Both the position numbers and the translations under genes were made by a program. A stretch of 64,000 nt of DNA from Ruminiclostridium papyrosolvens C7 (GTDB lineage Bacteria > Bacillota > Clostridia > Acetivibrionales > DSM-1351), in assembly GCF_000421965.1 (NCBI RefSeq), contig NZ_ATAY01000022.1:62001-126000 (forward strand), in the 5' to 3' direction. Below, one piece after another: positions 1-10,900 of this stretch. The notes under the pieces were generated by a model. That model did not search any database, was not told the origin of the DNA, and saw nothing but the letters and a program-made list of their open reading frames with translations. Position 1 is the stretch's first letter; each line of letters opens with the position of its first letter.

Positions 1-2133
1 AAGTTCTTCTACCTTAACTACTTTATCTGAAGTCAGATATGCTACAATATTTTTACTGCCATTCTTATCTTCCTTGACCACCACTACAGCTTCTTTCACA
101 AATTCACATTGTAAGAGACGGCTTTCTATTTCACCAAGTTCTACCCTGAAACCTCTTATCTTGATTTGTTCATCCATTCTTCCCAGGAACTCTATATTCC
201 CGTCAGGAAGCCATTTTGCCATGTCTCCCGTTTTATATATCCTTTTACCGCCATTTAGAGCCGGAACAGTAACAAACTTTTCAACTGTAAGCTCCTGTTC
301 ATTCAAATATCCTCTAGAAAGTCCCTTACCTGAAACGCACAGTTCTCCCGGTACACCCACAGGCATAAGATTATAATCCTTATTAACTATATGTACGGTG
401 TGATTGTATACGGGCTTTCCTATTATTGACGTTTTTCCTTTAACCATCCCTATGAAGGAAGTAGTTGCTATTGTATTTTCAGTGGGGCCGTACTCATTTA
501 TAAGTTGCGTATCAGGACAAATAACCCTGCTCAGCTCCACCAAATCGTCATCGGATTTTTCACCAGCCAAAACTACAAACCTTAGTGCTTCCAAATTCTT
601 TTCACTGGAGCTATCAAGAATAGCCCTGTACATCGACGGAACCACACTCATGTTTGTCACCGTTTTATCACAAATAACTTTCCTGATTAGATTAAAGTTC
701 ATGTAGCTATTGCCGCCGGCAATAATAAGGTTGCCTCCGGATAACAGGCTGGAGTAAAAATTAGCTCCAAAGCCATCAAATGAGGCAGAAATAAGCTGTA
801 GAGTAATGTCATTCTCACCATAACCGTATTGTTTTATGCGCCAATTTGCAAAATTAACTACACCTTTATGCTCTATCATTACACCTTTTGGTTTTCCGGT
901 TGAACCGGAGGTATATATTATATACGCCAGATCTTCCGGTGAATTTATTTCATCAGGCTCGGTATTTTCCCTCATTTCTATACTTTGATCATCAATATCA
1001 ATTATTTCACCTTTAAAACTTGTTTTAGATATGAGTTTTTTTTGAGTTACCATAAAGCCTGCACCGCTGTCACTCAATAAAAAGTTTATTCTTTCAGTTG
1101 GGTACTCAGGGTCAACGGGAAGGTAGGCTCCTCCTGCTTTGAGTATACCCATTATGCCAATTGCCATCCCGATTGAACGTTCAAGCATAAGCCCTACAAT
1201 AATACCGGCTTTAACTCCTTTATCTCTTAGTACTCCTGCAAGCAAGTCAGACTTTTCGTCAAGTTCCCTGTAAGTAATACTTTCATATGTAAGGTTGTCA
1301 TTTAATTCTGAAAAGCAGCTTACCGCAATGTTATCGGGAGTCCTTGCAACCTGTTCTTTAAATAAGCTTTGAATAGTTTTTTCATCTGGTTCTTCGGAAC
1401 AACTATTGTTAAACACCGTATAAAGTTTATTCTTTTCTTCTTCCGATATTAGCTCAATATCAGCTATTCTGATATTTATATTTGATAATGCCTGCAACAT
1501 TATATTGTTATAGCACTCAAAAATCCTGTTAATGCTGTCTTCCTTATATAAATTTCTGTTGTAAATAATATCAACTTCAATACAACCTTCATTTCTTAAA
1601 AAGGAGAAAGTTATGTCATTGCCGGGTAGAATACTGATTTCGTCTATGTTGCTTTTATTATGTATATTCTCCATAGCAGAAATAATCCTCACGGGTGACT
1701 CACTATCATCAAACTGTAAAAGCTCCGACAGTTTGTCAAAGGGATAGTGCTGGTGATTATAGCCATCAGTAACCGACTTTTTAACATTTATAAGAATTTC
1801 CTTATACGTAAGTTCACTCTGTATGTTGGTTCTTAACAGTATCCGGTTGTTATACTCATAAATCTCTTCAGGCCCGGTAAATAGCGGAGCTCCAACTAAA
1901 ATGTCACTCTGGTTGGTATACTTATAAATCAAAACTTTTAAAAGAGCCGTTAATAAAGTATAAATTGCTATATCCTGACCTTTTCCTATATTAATCAGCT
2001 TATTTGCCGTTTCGTTATCAAATACAAATCTGCTGTTCCCTTTTTCGTAGCCGGATACTTTTAAATAGTCTACCGGAAACCTTACTTCTGTAAGATTTCC
2101 AGAAAGCTTTTCAAGCCAGTATTCTTTATCCAT
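1..2133 (-). CDS. NRPS, truncated condensation lobe + adenylation domain (3' end outside window)
   Basis: Only the first 711 codons are present; the frame is open to the left edge. Residues 1 to about 235 match only the C-terminal lobe of a condensation domain (starts YW-x4-LSG, no HHxxxDG motif). An adenylation domain follows, with the phosphate loop YTSGSTGKPKG near residue 409, EYGPTEN, YKTGD, and GR-x-DEQIKIRG. Reading the ten-residue specificity code by eye gives D-G-A-S-V-A-E-I-A, closest to tyrosine-type codes such as DGTITAEVA; this is tentative. The ATG lies one base after the stop of the U32 gene, so translation is probably coupled. The preceding NRPS protein ends in a complete C domain, so the half domain may act in docking rather than catalysis. 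NRPS identity is certain; the substrate is not. Confidence 0.93.
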   Translation of the reverse strand, partial: MDKEYWLEKLSGNLTEVRFPVDYLKVSGYEKGNSRFVFDNETANKLINIGKGQDIAIYTLLTALLKVLIYKYTNQSDILVGAPLFTGPEEIYEYNNRILLRTNIQSELTYKEILINVKKSVTDGYNHQHYPFDKLSELLQFDDSESPVRIISAMENIHNKSNIDEISILPGNDITFSFLRNEGCIEVDIIYNRNLYKEDSINRIFECYNNIMLQALSNINIRIADIELISEEEKNKLYTVFNNSCSEEPDEKTIQSLFKEQVARTPDNIAVSCFSELNDNLTYESITYRELDEKSDLLAGVLRDKGVKAGIIVGLMLERSIGMAIGIMGILKAGGAYLPVDPEYPTERINFLLSDSGAGFMVTQKKLISKTSFKGEIIDIDDQSIEMRENTEPDEINSPEDLAYIIYTSGSTGKPKGVMIEHKGVVNFANWRIKQYGYGENDITLQLISASFDGFGANFYSSLLSGGNLIIAGGNSYMNFNLIRKVICDKTVTNMSVVPSMYRAILDSSSEKNLEALRFVVLAGEKSDDDLVELSRVICPDTQLINEYGPTENTIATTSFIGMVKGKTSIIGKPVYNHTVHIVNKDYNLMPVGVPGELCVSGKGLSRGYLNEQELTVEKFVTVPALNGGKRIYKTGDMAKWLPDGNIEFLGRMDEQIKIRGFRVELGEIESRLLQCEFVKEAVVVVKEDKNGSKNIVAYLTSDKVVKVEEL

Positions 2134-2134
2134 A

Positions 2135-3349
2135 CTATTTCACACACCCTTTCGAATTATCTTCCTCGAAGTCAAGGTCAAAATCAAAATCCAACTCTGG
2201 TTTTGCGGTACATTTTTTAGCCCTGTTTTCAACAATTGCTTCATCCATTACTTGCTTAATGCTATTTGTAAACTCATCAAAACCGGTGTAATAATTTATT
2301 GCATTATTGTTCTCTACTTTTGCCTTATCAACATTTATGCTTTTTTCTAAAAAAGAGTTGCAATAATTACATTCCGGGCAATTATTCTTACAGAAATTAG
2401 GAATATCAAAGAATGGCTTTAAATAACCCTCAAGTTTCTTATTGTCAATCTTGATATTGAATAAGTTTGTTGGCGAAAACACTCTTAGCAAGTCCATCAA
2501 ATTTCCGTCAAAAGACTCTTTGAAATAACTTTCTACAGTCCTTACCGGGTCTCCAACTGCAACTACCTGCCTTCCCTGAATCTTAAAGTAATTAATACCA
2601 ACCTCTGAATAATATTTTAGGTCTTCAGGTCGTATCCATGCAGTTTTTATAAAGTTGCTGTTATCTTCATGGCATCTTAATATACAACGGTAAGGATAAT
2701 AGTTAACACTTGACTTTTGCGAATTTTTATCAAAATCATGGGAACATTCATTATAGTGAAACATAGTGTATATGCAGTTTTTATGACATATAGTATTGAC
2801 AATTATCTCAACTTTTTCACCAAATGCTTCTCTTATGTTCTTTAATGCCTGAAAGTCCCTATGTATTGGAATATCGACCACCATTCTGTCAACACCCATT
2901 TTTTTATATGCTAAGGCCTTATTTGCATTTGAAATCTGGCAAATTGCAGAAGCTTTTATGCTGAAATCATAGCCCATGGTTTTAACAATTTCGATAAGAG
3001 ACGGCATTGCAATTGTCAAAGACCTTACACCTGCATTGTAAATCTTATCAAGATAACATTTTATCTCATGAATTCCTTCTTTTGTAAAATCTCTGTTTCC
3101 GAAGCAAGAAGTATTTAATGTGTAGTTAAAGTCAATATTCTTTTGTTTTGAATACTCAACATAATCTTTTAAGCCATTAAAATCAACCTTATTTAATACA
3201 TCTGAAGGTCTGCCGGAGCCAAAGAGATTTCCTTCCGTAATCTGTCCATAGGTCTCTATTACCTTTGAACCTTTGTAAGAATTGTTAAGCCTTTCATATG
3301 CATCAATTGTCGTCTTTTTAAAGTCAGCCGGTACACTGAAATATTTCAT
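2135..3349 (-). CDS. Peptidase U32-family protein inside the NRPS operon
   Basis: This 404-aa protein has the U32/collagenase-like barrel pattern, including the family segment RC-x-E/H-x-N...RPEDLKYYSEVGINYFKIQGR (about 222-260). Cysteines lie at 188, 192, 202, 222 and 226, and a C-terminal cluster C-x3-C-x2-C-x2-C spans 320-330. I chose the ATG at 3349 because GGGAGGG lies just upstream; a start nine codons earlier has no such site. Characterised U32 relatives (UbiU/UbiV, TrhP, RlhA) carry Fe-S clusters and take part in oxygen-independent hydroxylation or RNA modification rather than proteolysis. A tailoring role on the peptide is therefore plausible but inferred. Near the C-terminus (386-396) an alternating acidic/hydrophobic stretch, ELDFDFDLDFEE, resembles the tails of two NRPS proteins in this operon. 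Cytoplasmic, no signal peptide. Confidence 0.8.
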   Translation of the reverse strand: MKYFSVPADFKKTTIDAYERLNNSYKGSKVIETYGQITEGNLFGSGRPSDVLNKVDFNGLKDYVEYSKQKNIDFNYTLNTSCFGNRDFTKEGIHEIKCYLDKIYNAGVRSLTIAMPSLIEIVKTMGYDFSIKASAICQISNANKALAYKKMGVDRMVVDIPIHRDFQALKNIREAFGEKVEIIVNTICHKNCIYTMFHYNECSHDFDKNSQKSSVNYYPYRCILRCHEDNSNFIKTAWIRPEDLKYYSEVGINYFKIQGRQVVAVGDPVRTVESYFKESFDGNLMDLLRVFSPTNLFNIKIDNKKLEGYLKPFFDIPNFCKNNCPECNYCNSFLEKSINVDKAKVENNNAINYYTGFDEFTNSIKQVMDEAIVENRAKKCTAKPELDFDFDLDFEEDNSKGCVK

Positions 3350-3362
3350 AAAAATCCCTCCC

Positions 3363-6300
3363 TTATTCAAAATCAAATTCTATTTCCACGCTTTTATTGC
3401 CTGTTTTAGATAATAAATTCTCCCTTTCATTTTCATCAAGAATATTTATGTCTTTTATGAAGACTTCTTGATTTATGGACACATGTTCTGCTATCCTGAG
3501 AAAATATTTTGCAAGCTTATCAATTGTTTCTTTCCGATAAAGAGCCGTGCAATATATAAATCTCAAGGTAATATCATTGTTTTTCTCGTATGCATATAGT
3601 TCCAAATCTGCTTGTGCTATCTTTAATTCAGGTTCTATATAAGTAACCTTTAATCCATCTATGTAAATATCAGTATCATCCATGTTCTGAAGCATAAAAA
3701 CAGTATCATGTAAAGGACTTCTTCCAATCTTTCTGTCCAATACCAAATCTTCTACCAGCTTCTCAAATGGATAACTCTGGTTGTCAAAAGCTTTTAGTGT
3801 ATTATCTCTTAGCTCGTTTAAAAACTCTTTAAAGGTTTTATTTCCATTTGGTTGGTTTCTCATCATTAGGGTATTAACAAACATACCTGCCAAATTTTCC
3901 ACATCGGGATGCATTCTGCCCGAAGTGCCGCTTCCGACTATAATGTCGTTCTGCCCGGAATATTTTGAAAGCACTATATTATATATGGCCAATAAAATCA
4001 TGTACATGGTGCAATTATTATCACCGGCAGACTTCATTAACCGCTCTGTAAGTTTGCGGCTCAAAACAAGTTCAACCCTATCTCCCTCAATGCTTCTCAC
4101 ATAGGTTCTCGGAAAATCCGTACAGATTTCTCCAACAGGTAACTTACCTGAAAATACATTCATCCAATGAGTCTTTTGTTTTGTTACTATGTTTGACTTC
4201 AATAAGTTATTGTGCCAAAAAACAAAATCCCGGTATCTTATCTTTAAATCCTTTAAAATCTTTCCACTGTACAAATCTGCAAATTCTCTGGCTACAATAA
4301 CCGTAGAGATGCCGTCACATATTATATGGTGCATGTCAAAAACAAGAATATGTTTATTTTCTGAAAGCTTGAAAAGTGCTGTTCTCATTAATGGGGCTTT
4401 ACTTAAATCAAAGGGCTTTATAAAGTCATATAATGCATCATCAAGTTCATCTTCACTAATCTCTATATATTTAAGGTTCAGACTTACATCATCATGAATC
4501 CTCTGTATCGGCTCATTTCCCACAAATTCAAATGAGGTTCTAAAAACTTCATGTCTTTCCATAAGTTTGGCAACTGTCATTTCAACCTGTTTTCTGTCTA
4601 TTTTTCCTTCAAGGATTAGCATGGACTGTAAATTGTAGCTGATATTTGACCCTTCGAACTTGTCCATAATATAAAGTCTCTTCTGTGCTGATGATAATGG
4701 ATAACAATCGGTTACCGGGGCTGGCTCAATTGATAAGAACTCATCTTTCCCGGCAGATGCGATATAATACGATAGCTTTTTTACAGTCTCATTCCTAAAC
4801 AGTTCCGATTGGGATAAATTGACCCCGAATTTTTTAAAAATCCTTGAAGTAAGCATTGTAGCTTTTAATGAGTGCCCCCCAAGTTCAAAAAAATTGTCAT
4901 TTATGCCAATCCTTTCTGCCCCCAGTATCTCGCTCCACACTTCAACAAGGTATTTCTGTATATCAGTTTCGGGAGGGACATATTCAGTGGATATACACAA
5001 GCTTTTTATAGGGTCAGGTAATTCCTTTATATCTACTTTTCCATTAGTATTAAGTGGTATCTTTTCTAACTTAACAAAGTAGGAGGGAATCATATAATCA
5101 GGAAGTTTACTTGCCAGATGCCCCTTTAAATCCTGCACTTTAAGCTCTGAATCACCAATAATATATGCACAAATATAAGCGCTTCCGTCTCCCTCATCTC
5201 TTGTGTCAACCCGTGCCACTACTAAAGCTTCTTTTACATGAGGATGTTTTGACAGCTGACTTTCAATCTCACCCAATTCTATCCTGTAACCCCTGACTTT
5301 TACCTGATTATCCACCCTGCCGCAAAACTCTATATCACCATCATTACGGTACATCGCCAAATCACCTGTTCTATACATTCTTTCATCTGGAAAGAATGTA
5401 TCAGGCACAAACCTTTCACAAGTTTGCTCAGGCTTGTTAATATAACCTCTTGCAAGACCTTCCCCGGCAATATACAATTCACCCATTTTGCCCGGCTCCA
5501 TAAGTTTTTTATTCTCATCCAATATGTAAATCCGGTTGTTTGCCAAAGGCTTTCCTATGTTTATTTCTCCATCCGCCGTTAATTCCTTGAAAGTCGACCA
5601 TACTGTGGTTTCAGTAGGCCCATACATGTTATAAAGTCTGGCAGTGGTCAGCTCTCTCAATTGTTTAAAAAGTTGTTTTGGAAAAGCTTCTCCACCTATC
5701 ATTAGTTCAGTAAGACAACTAAAACATTTTTCACGGTTTTTACTGCCTAAAAGGAGTTTTATTCTTGAAGGGGTTGTCACCATCATCCGGACATTATTTT
5801 CAACTATAAGACTGCATAATTGCTCAGGATTTTTCTGCTGCTCTTCATTTGCTAATATAAGTGTTAGTCCGCTTACAATTGGAATTATCGCATCATTAAC
5901 GGAAACATCAAAGGAAACCGAAGTAACGGCTATAGCTGTTTTTCTCCCGGAGTAATCTATTACATTCCTCATGGCCTCAATAAAATTGCTTACGGATTTA
6001 TGCTCTATCATTACACCTTTGGGTCTCCCCGTCGAACCCGAGGTATACATAACATATGCCAAATCGGAGGAAGTGCTTATAGGTTGAAGATTTGACCCAT
6101 CGCCCTCATATAGCCCCTCATCCTCAATATCTATAATTTGTACTGAGGCATTGTCTACTTTGTCAAAAAACTGCTTTTGGGTAAGTAAAAGCCTTGTTCC
6201 GCAGTCCTCTTGCATATACTTTATTCTTTCGGCGGGAAACTCCGTATCTATTGGCATGTAAGCTCCACCGGATTTTAAGATACCGATTATCCCTATCATC

Positions 6301-6533
6301 ATTTCCGGGGAACGGCTTACCATCAAGCCTACGGTATCATTTGCCCCGACTCCTTTTTTTCTGAGCACCTTTGCTAATTTATTAGCCCTTACGTTTAATT
6401 CACTGTATGTTAATTTTTTATCTTCAAATACAATTGCCGTTTCATGGGGAGTCTTTCTCACTTGTTGTTCAAACCAACGGTGGATTGTTCTGTTTTGCGG
6501 AAAATTTATCTTCTTTTTATTATAGTCAAACAT
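3363..6533 (-). CDS. NRPS module A-PCP-C
   Basis: The 1056 residues begin directly with an adenylation domain (YTSGSTGRPKG near 164, NMYGPTETTVW, YRTGD). A PCP follows with the phosphopantetheine serine in GGHSL near 553, then a full condensation domain with HHIICDG near 736. The by-eye specificity code is D-V-N-T-M-G-M-V-W, which I cannot assign. There is no N-terminal C domain, although the protein encoded upstream ends in an epimerase; so either a C domain acts in trans, or this module starts a chain, or gene order is not assembly order. The last residues, VEIEFDFE, form an alternating acidic/hydrophobic tail. The start is supported by AAAGGAA upstream; the gap after the radical SAM gene is 17 nt and the stop lies in the RBS region of the U32 gene. 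Confidence 0.95.
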   Translation of the reverse strand: MFDYNKKKINFPQNRTIHRWFEQQVRKTPHETAIVFEDKKLTYSELNVRANKLAKVLRKKGVGANDTVGLMVSRSPEMMIGIIGILKSGGAYMPIDTEFPAERIKYMQEDCGTRLLLTQKQFFDKVDNASVQIIDIEDEGLYEGDGSNLQPISTSSDLAYVMYTSGSTGRPKGVMIEHKSVSNFIEAMRNVIDYSGRKTAIAVTSVSFDVSVNDAIIPIVSGLTLILANEEQQKNPEQLCSLIVENNVRMMVTTPSRIKLLLGSKNREKCFSCLTELMIGGEAFPKQLFKQLRELTTARLYNMYGPTETTVWSTFKELTADGEINIGKPLANNRIYILDENKKLMEPGKMGELYIAGEGLARGYINKPEQTCERFVPDTFFPDERMYRTGDLAMYRNDGDIEFCGRVDNQVKVRGYRIELGEIESQLSKHPHVKEALVVARVDTRDEGDGSAYICAYIIGDSELKVQDLKGHLASKLPDYMIPSYFVKLEKIPLNTNGKVDIKELPDPIKSLCISTEYVPPETDIQKYLVEVWSEILGAERIGINDNFFELGGHSLKATMLTSRIFKKFGVNLSQSELFRNETVKKLSYYIASAGKDEFLSIEPAPVTDCYPLSSAQKRLYIMDKFEGSNISYNLQSMLILEGKIDRKQVEMTVAKLMERHEVFRTSFEFVGNEPIQRIHDDVSLNLKYIEISEDELDDALYDFIKPFDLSKAPLMRTALFKLSENKHILVFDMHHIICDGISTVIVAREFADLYSGKILKDLKIRYRDFVFWHNNLLKSNIVTKQKTHWMNVFSGKLPVGEICTDFPRTYVRSIEGDRVELVLSRKLTERLMKSAGDNNCTMYMILLAIYNIVLSKYSGQNDIIVGSGTSGRMHPDVENLAGMFVNTLMMRNQPNGNKTFKEFLNELRDNTLKAFDNQSYPFEKLVEDLVLDRKIGRSPLHDTVFMLQNMDDTDIYIDGLKVTYIEPELKIAQADLELYAYEKNNDITLRFIYCTALYRKETIDKLAKYFLRIAEHVSINQEVFIKDINILDENERENLLSKTGNKSVEIEFDFE

Positions 6534-6550
6534 AACAGTTCCTTTCTCTG

Positions 6551-7981
6551 TTACACCTCTAGCAATTGGGGAACAGTGGCTTCCAGACTTGTCGTTATGA
6601 CTCTAATGTCTTCTTTTTCGCAAAACTCAACCAGATCATTCACTCTTTCTACCCGTATATCATAGGAAGAGAATTGACTATACCAGTTTTCTGCACTTTT
6701 TTCTTTAGTCTCATCCCAGGAGATTCCATATTCATCGCTGTTTTTAAAAAGCTCACTATCTTTTTCTACCTGACAGCCAACACCCGGTACAACCTCATCT
6801 ATGCTATTCTTATTCCTTAAAATAAAATTCTTTGTATCAACAAAATTCTCATAAGTTTCATTCGGAAATCCAATCAATATATAAATCATTACCTGTATAC
6901 CACTGTCATGTGCATCTTTTAAAACCCTTTCAGCTGTGGGAATCTGATATCTTTTTTGCATCTTTTCAAGGACAGGAGTTGAACCTGATTCTATTCCGAA
7001 CATAAGCTTTTTACACCCTGCTTTTTTCATCAGTTGAAAAACCTCTTTAGTCAGATTTTTGGATACAGCTACTTTTCCAACCCATGGGGAATTTATTTTA
7101 TTTTCAATCATAAGGTTACAAAACTTCGTTAATTCCTTAATATTGGCATTTATTAAAGAATCCATAAAAGCAAGTTCTCTAAGCTCTCCATTTGACTGGT
7201 ATACACCATACTTTTTCCTCTGTTCAACAAATTCGTTGTATACACTCTCACCTGACCTTGATCTGAAACATTTCCAGTATCTTGATTCTGTACAAAAGCT
7301 ACATTTATTTATGCAACCTCTGCTTGCTGCTATAGGTATACACTCATAATTGTAATTAATCTCTGCGAAATCTTGGAATACCGGAAACGGAAGCATGTCC
7401 AGATTTTCTATAAAAGGTCTTTCCCCTGTATTTATAACCTTATTGCCCTCCCTGTATATAAGCCCTTTAATCCGGTCAAAAGCTCGGGCGCCATTAATTG
7501 AATCCATAAATTCAAGTAAAGTAATCTCTCCTTCACCAGGAACAATAAAATCTATACAATCGTGTTTTATATACTTTTCACTTGCCTCAGGCCCTCCAAT
7601 AATAATTATCTTTTCAGGGTTAATATTTTTAATTTTCCTGGCCAGCGTTAAAACCGGATATATATTTGAAAAAAACGCTGAAAAACCGATAACTCCACTA
7701 TCATTTCCTGCAAGGTTCTCCGCATATTCATTCATATATGGCTCTATGATCGGATATATATAACTGTTGTACTCTTCATATTTTGACCACTTTCTCGAAT
7801 AATTGGAAAATATCTCTCTATTGTCATAATTAAGCTTATCTCTTAATATTAGATTAAAATCACTTTGGATTACGCTGTATCCGTATTTTTCAAGATAAGC
7901 TGTTATATACCCCACCCCAATATGCGGATGGTCTGTGCCACATAAAGGCATGATGACTAATGTCATTTTTTTAGTATCCAT
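6551..7981 (-). CDS. B12-binding radical SAM enzyme
   Basis: This 476-aa protein begins with a cobalamin-binding Rossmann region (GVGYITAYLEKYGY near the start, GFSAFFSN, then IIIGGPEAS around 125-135). A radical SAM domain follows with the cluster motif C-INK-C-SF-C near 224, plus the downstream GIESGS strand. This architecture is that of the BchE/P-methylase-like class, which often methylates unactivated carbons or rearranges rings. Its place between two NRPS genes, 16 nt after one and 17 nt before the next, points to tailoring of the assembly-line product: C-methylation is the usual activity, but the reaction cannot be read from sequence. It is a paralogue of the enzyme at the right end of the window. 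No peptide precursor gene is adjacent, so a RiPP role is unlikely. Confidence 0.88.
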   Translation of the reverse strand: MDTKKMTLVIMPLCGTDHPHIGVGYITAYLEKYGYSVIQSDFNLILRDKLNYDNREIFSNYSRKWSKYEEYNSYIYPIIEPYMNEYAENLAGNDSGVIGFSAFFSNIYPVLTLARKIKNINPEKIIIIGGPEASEKYIKHDCIDFIVPGEGEITLLEFMDSINGARAFDRIKGLIYREGNKVINTGERPFIENLDMLPFPVFQDFAEINYNYECIPIAASRGCINKCSFCTESRYWKCFRSRSGESVYNEFVEQRKKYGVYQSNGELRELAFMDSLINANIKELTKFCNLMIENKINSPWVGKVAVSKNLTKEVFQLMKKAGCKKLMFGIESGSTPVLEKMQKRYQIPTAERVLKDAHDSGIQVMIYILIGFPNETYENFVDTKNFILRNKNSIDEVVPGVGCQVEKDSELFKNSDEYGISWDETKEKSAENWYSQFSSYDIRVERVNDLVEFCEKEDIRVITTSLEATVPQLLEV

Positions 7982-7997
7982 ATTTTTTACCCCACTT

Positions 7998-10900
7998 TTA
8001 AAATAAAGTACATTTATCTATTAACTTAATAAGATTTGTCTTAAAACTATCTATTAACTTCAGCATTGTTTCTTTTATGTACTCATGTTTGTTGTAGTGA
8101 ACCGTAATGTAGAGTTTACCTGTAACAACAGCCATCTCAATAATAAGTGTATATTTTCTCTCTGAATTAGGACTCTCATTAAACGCTTTGTTTAGGGGTG
8201 ACATGCTGAAGTCCCCAAAAATCAAATTCATGTTTGTGTCAAAATCACCTGAGAAATTAAACAATATTTCCGGATTCAAGTTAAACTTAAGTGATTTTTT
8301 ATGTTCCAACAAGGTAATGTCTCTTAATGTCTCATATCCAAGACCTCTCCCGGGAACTTTTCTGAAGGTATCCCTTATAGAAATTAATTGTGCAGTCAAA
8401 TCTTCACTATATGACATATCCAGTACCATAGGATATTCTGTTGCAAACCATCCAACTGTCCTTGTTACATCAATTTTCTCAAATATATCCTCCCTTCCGT
8501 GTATTTTATAATCTATAAGTACATTATTTTGTCCTGTCCACTCTTTTATTGAAGCACCGAACGCAGTCGCAAGAATATCCTTAACCTCTGTTTCATGCTT
8601 TTTATTAGCTTCTTTGAAGAGTATCCCGGTTTTTTCTTCAGTTAATATGTCAACAGAAATTGTCTCATCATCTTTTCTTGTGTTTTCGGTGGAAAAATAA
8701 TCTTTAGGAAGGGGCAAAACGGTTTTACTCTCCATTTCCTTCCAGAACTCTAACTCCTGCAATAAATCTTCACTGTTTGCATAAAGGTTTATCCGTTCTG
8801 ACCATTCTTTAAACGAACTGGTCTTTTCCGGAAGTCTTATTTCTTCATTGTTTACAAGCTGCCTGTAAGCTGTGGCAAAGTCCTCCAGTATAACCATCAT
8901 GGAAAGGCCATCCCATACCAAATGGTGAATAACCAGTAATAGGTGGTCGCCATCATCTCGTTTGAATAACCCAAGTTTCACCAGAGGTCCCTTCTCCAAA
9001 TTCATGCTGCTGTTTATGGCGTATATCTCATCATCCATTATCTTTGTATCATCTAAGTGTCCAGTACAATCCATAACTCTCAGCTCAAACAATTTCTCGT
9101 CTATACCCCTGTTAAATTGAGTTACTCTGTCTCCATCCAGTTTAAAAACAATCCTTAAAGCATCGTGATGTTCCAAAATCTTTGTAAATACTTTTTCTAC
9201 CAGTTTTTCATCAAATCCATCCTTCTTATATAACATAATTGATAGATTCCAATGATTTATATCCGTTCTTGTTTTTCTGAAAAATCCTTTTTGGGTTGGT
9301 ATTAAGGCTATTTCACCTGTAACCGTATGATTTATTGCCTTTTTACTTTTGACTCTTACACAGCTGCTTACCTCTTTAATAGTCTGATGTGAGAATATAT
9401 CCCTAATTTCAAGAACAAAACCAATTTTCTTAAGTCCTGAAATTACCTGCATTGCCTTTATAGAATCACCACCCGCATCAAAGAAATTATTATTAATTCC
9501 CAGATTCGGCGTACCCAGTATGTCCTGCCACACACTCAGCAGTTTTTCCTCCAGTTCATTTCGAGGTGCTTCATATTCTTCTGTAGTTTCCATAACTGTT
9601 TCAGGCTCCGGCAGTGCCTTTCTGTCTATTTTGCCATTTGAAGTCAATGGAATACTCTGAAGCCTTACAAAGTATGACGGAATCATATAATCCGGTAAAT
9701 CCTGGGAGAGGAATTCTCTCAGTGTCCCAGCACTACAGTCTTCATGAGTTACTATATAAGCACATAGATACTTGTCCCCTGTTTTAGTTTCTCTATCTGC
9801 TACAACAGCTTCTCTGATAGCTTCATGCTTTAGCAATAGGCTTTCAATTTCACCAAGCTCAACTCTGAAACCTCTTATCTTAACCTGATGGTCCACTCTG
9901 CCTAAAAACTCTATGTTTCCATCGGACATCATTCTGCCATAGTCACCGGTTCTGTACATCATAAGCATATTAGAGGAATACGGATTGCGTATTTCAGAAA
10001 CAAATGGGTCGGGAATAAACCTTTCCGTTGTGAGTTCTGGTCTGTTGATATAGCCCCGTGCAACACCAACGCCTCCTATATACAGTTCTCCTGCAACGCC
10101 CTTTGGTACCGGGTTTTTATTTTCATCCAAAATATAGAAGAAATTATTATCCAAGGGCATACCATATGGTATGCTTGTCTGGAATTGTCCCACTTCTTTA
10201 ATTGGATAGTATATTGACCAAATTGTTCCTTCAGTTGCACCACCCAGGCTTATGACATCAGCTTTCGGGAAAAATTTATTGACTCTTTCCGGAAGCTTTA
10301 CGGGTATCCAGTCACCACTTAGAAATACAAGCCTTAAATCTGTCTGAGTAAAGCTGATTTCGTCTTCCTCAAGTGTATTTATAAGATAGTTCATAGTGGA
10401 CGGAACAGAATCCCAGAAGGTTATTCTTTCCTTCTTTAAAATCCTGCCCAAATTTTCCATGCTCTGAACCTGCTCTTTCCGTGCAATAACAATCCTTCCT
10501 CCCGATGCCAAAATACCGAAAACATCATAAACCGAGAGGTCAAAGCACATTGAAGTTACAAAGAGAAGTGTGTCTCTTTCTGTTACATTATATTTTGTGT
10601 TAACCCAGTTTATCAGGTTCACAGCCGAATGGTGTTCTATCATGACTCCCTTAGGCGTACCTGTGGAACCTGAAGTATAAATCACGTATGCTAAATCCTG
10701 TGAGTTTTTCTCTATGCAGAGGTTTTCTTCCGAAAAACGACTGTAGTCCAATGTATCAATTCTGATTATTTTGTTGACCGCAAGCCCATATTCACTGTCT
10801 GCCACAACAGTTGTTACATCAGAATTATTCAATATAAACTCAATTCTCGTTGAAGGATAATCCGGGTCAATCGGTATGTAAGCCCCACCGGCTTTTAGTA

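Noticed and set aside
6551-7981. RiPP cluster around the radical SAM enzyme
   Set aside because: No small precursor ORF with a ribosome binding site is next to it; both neighbours are NRPS genes with gaps under 20 nt.
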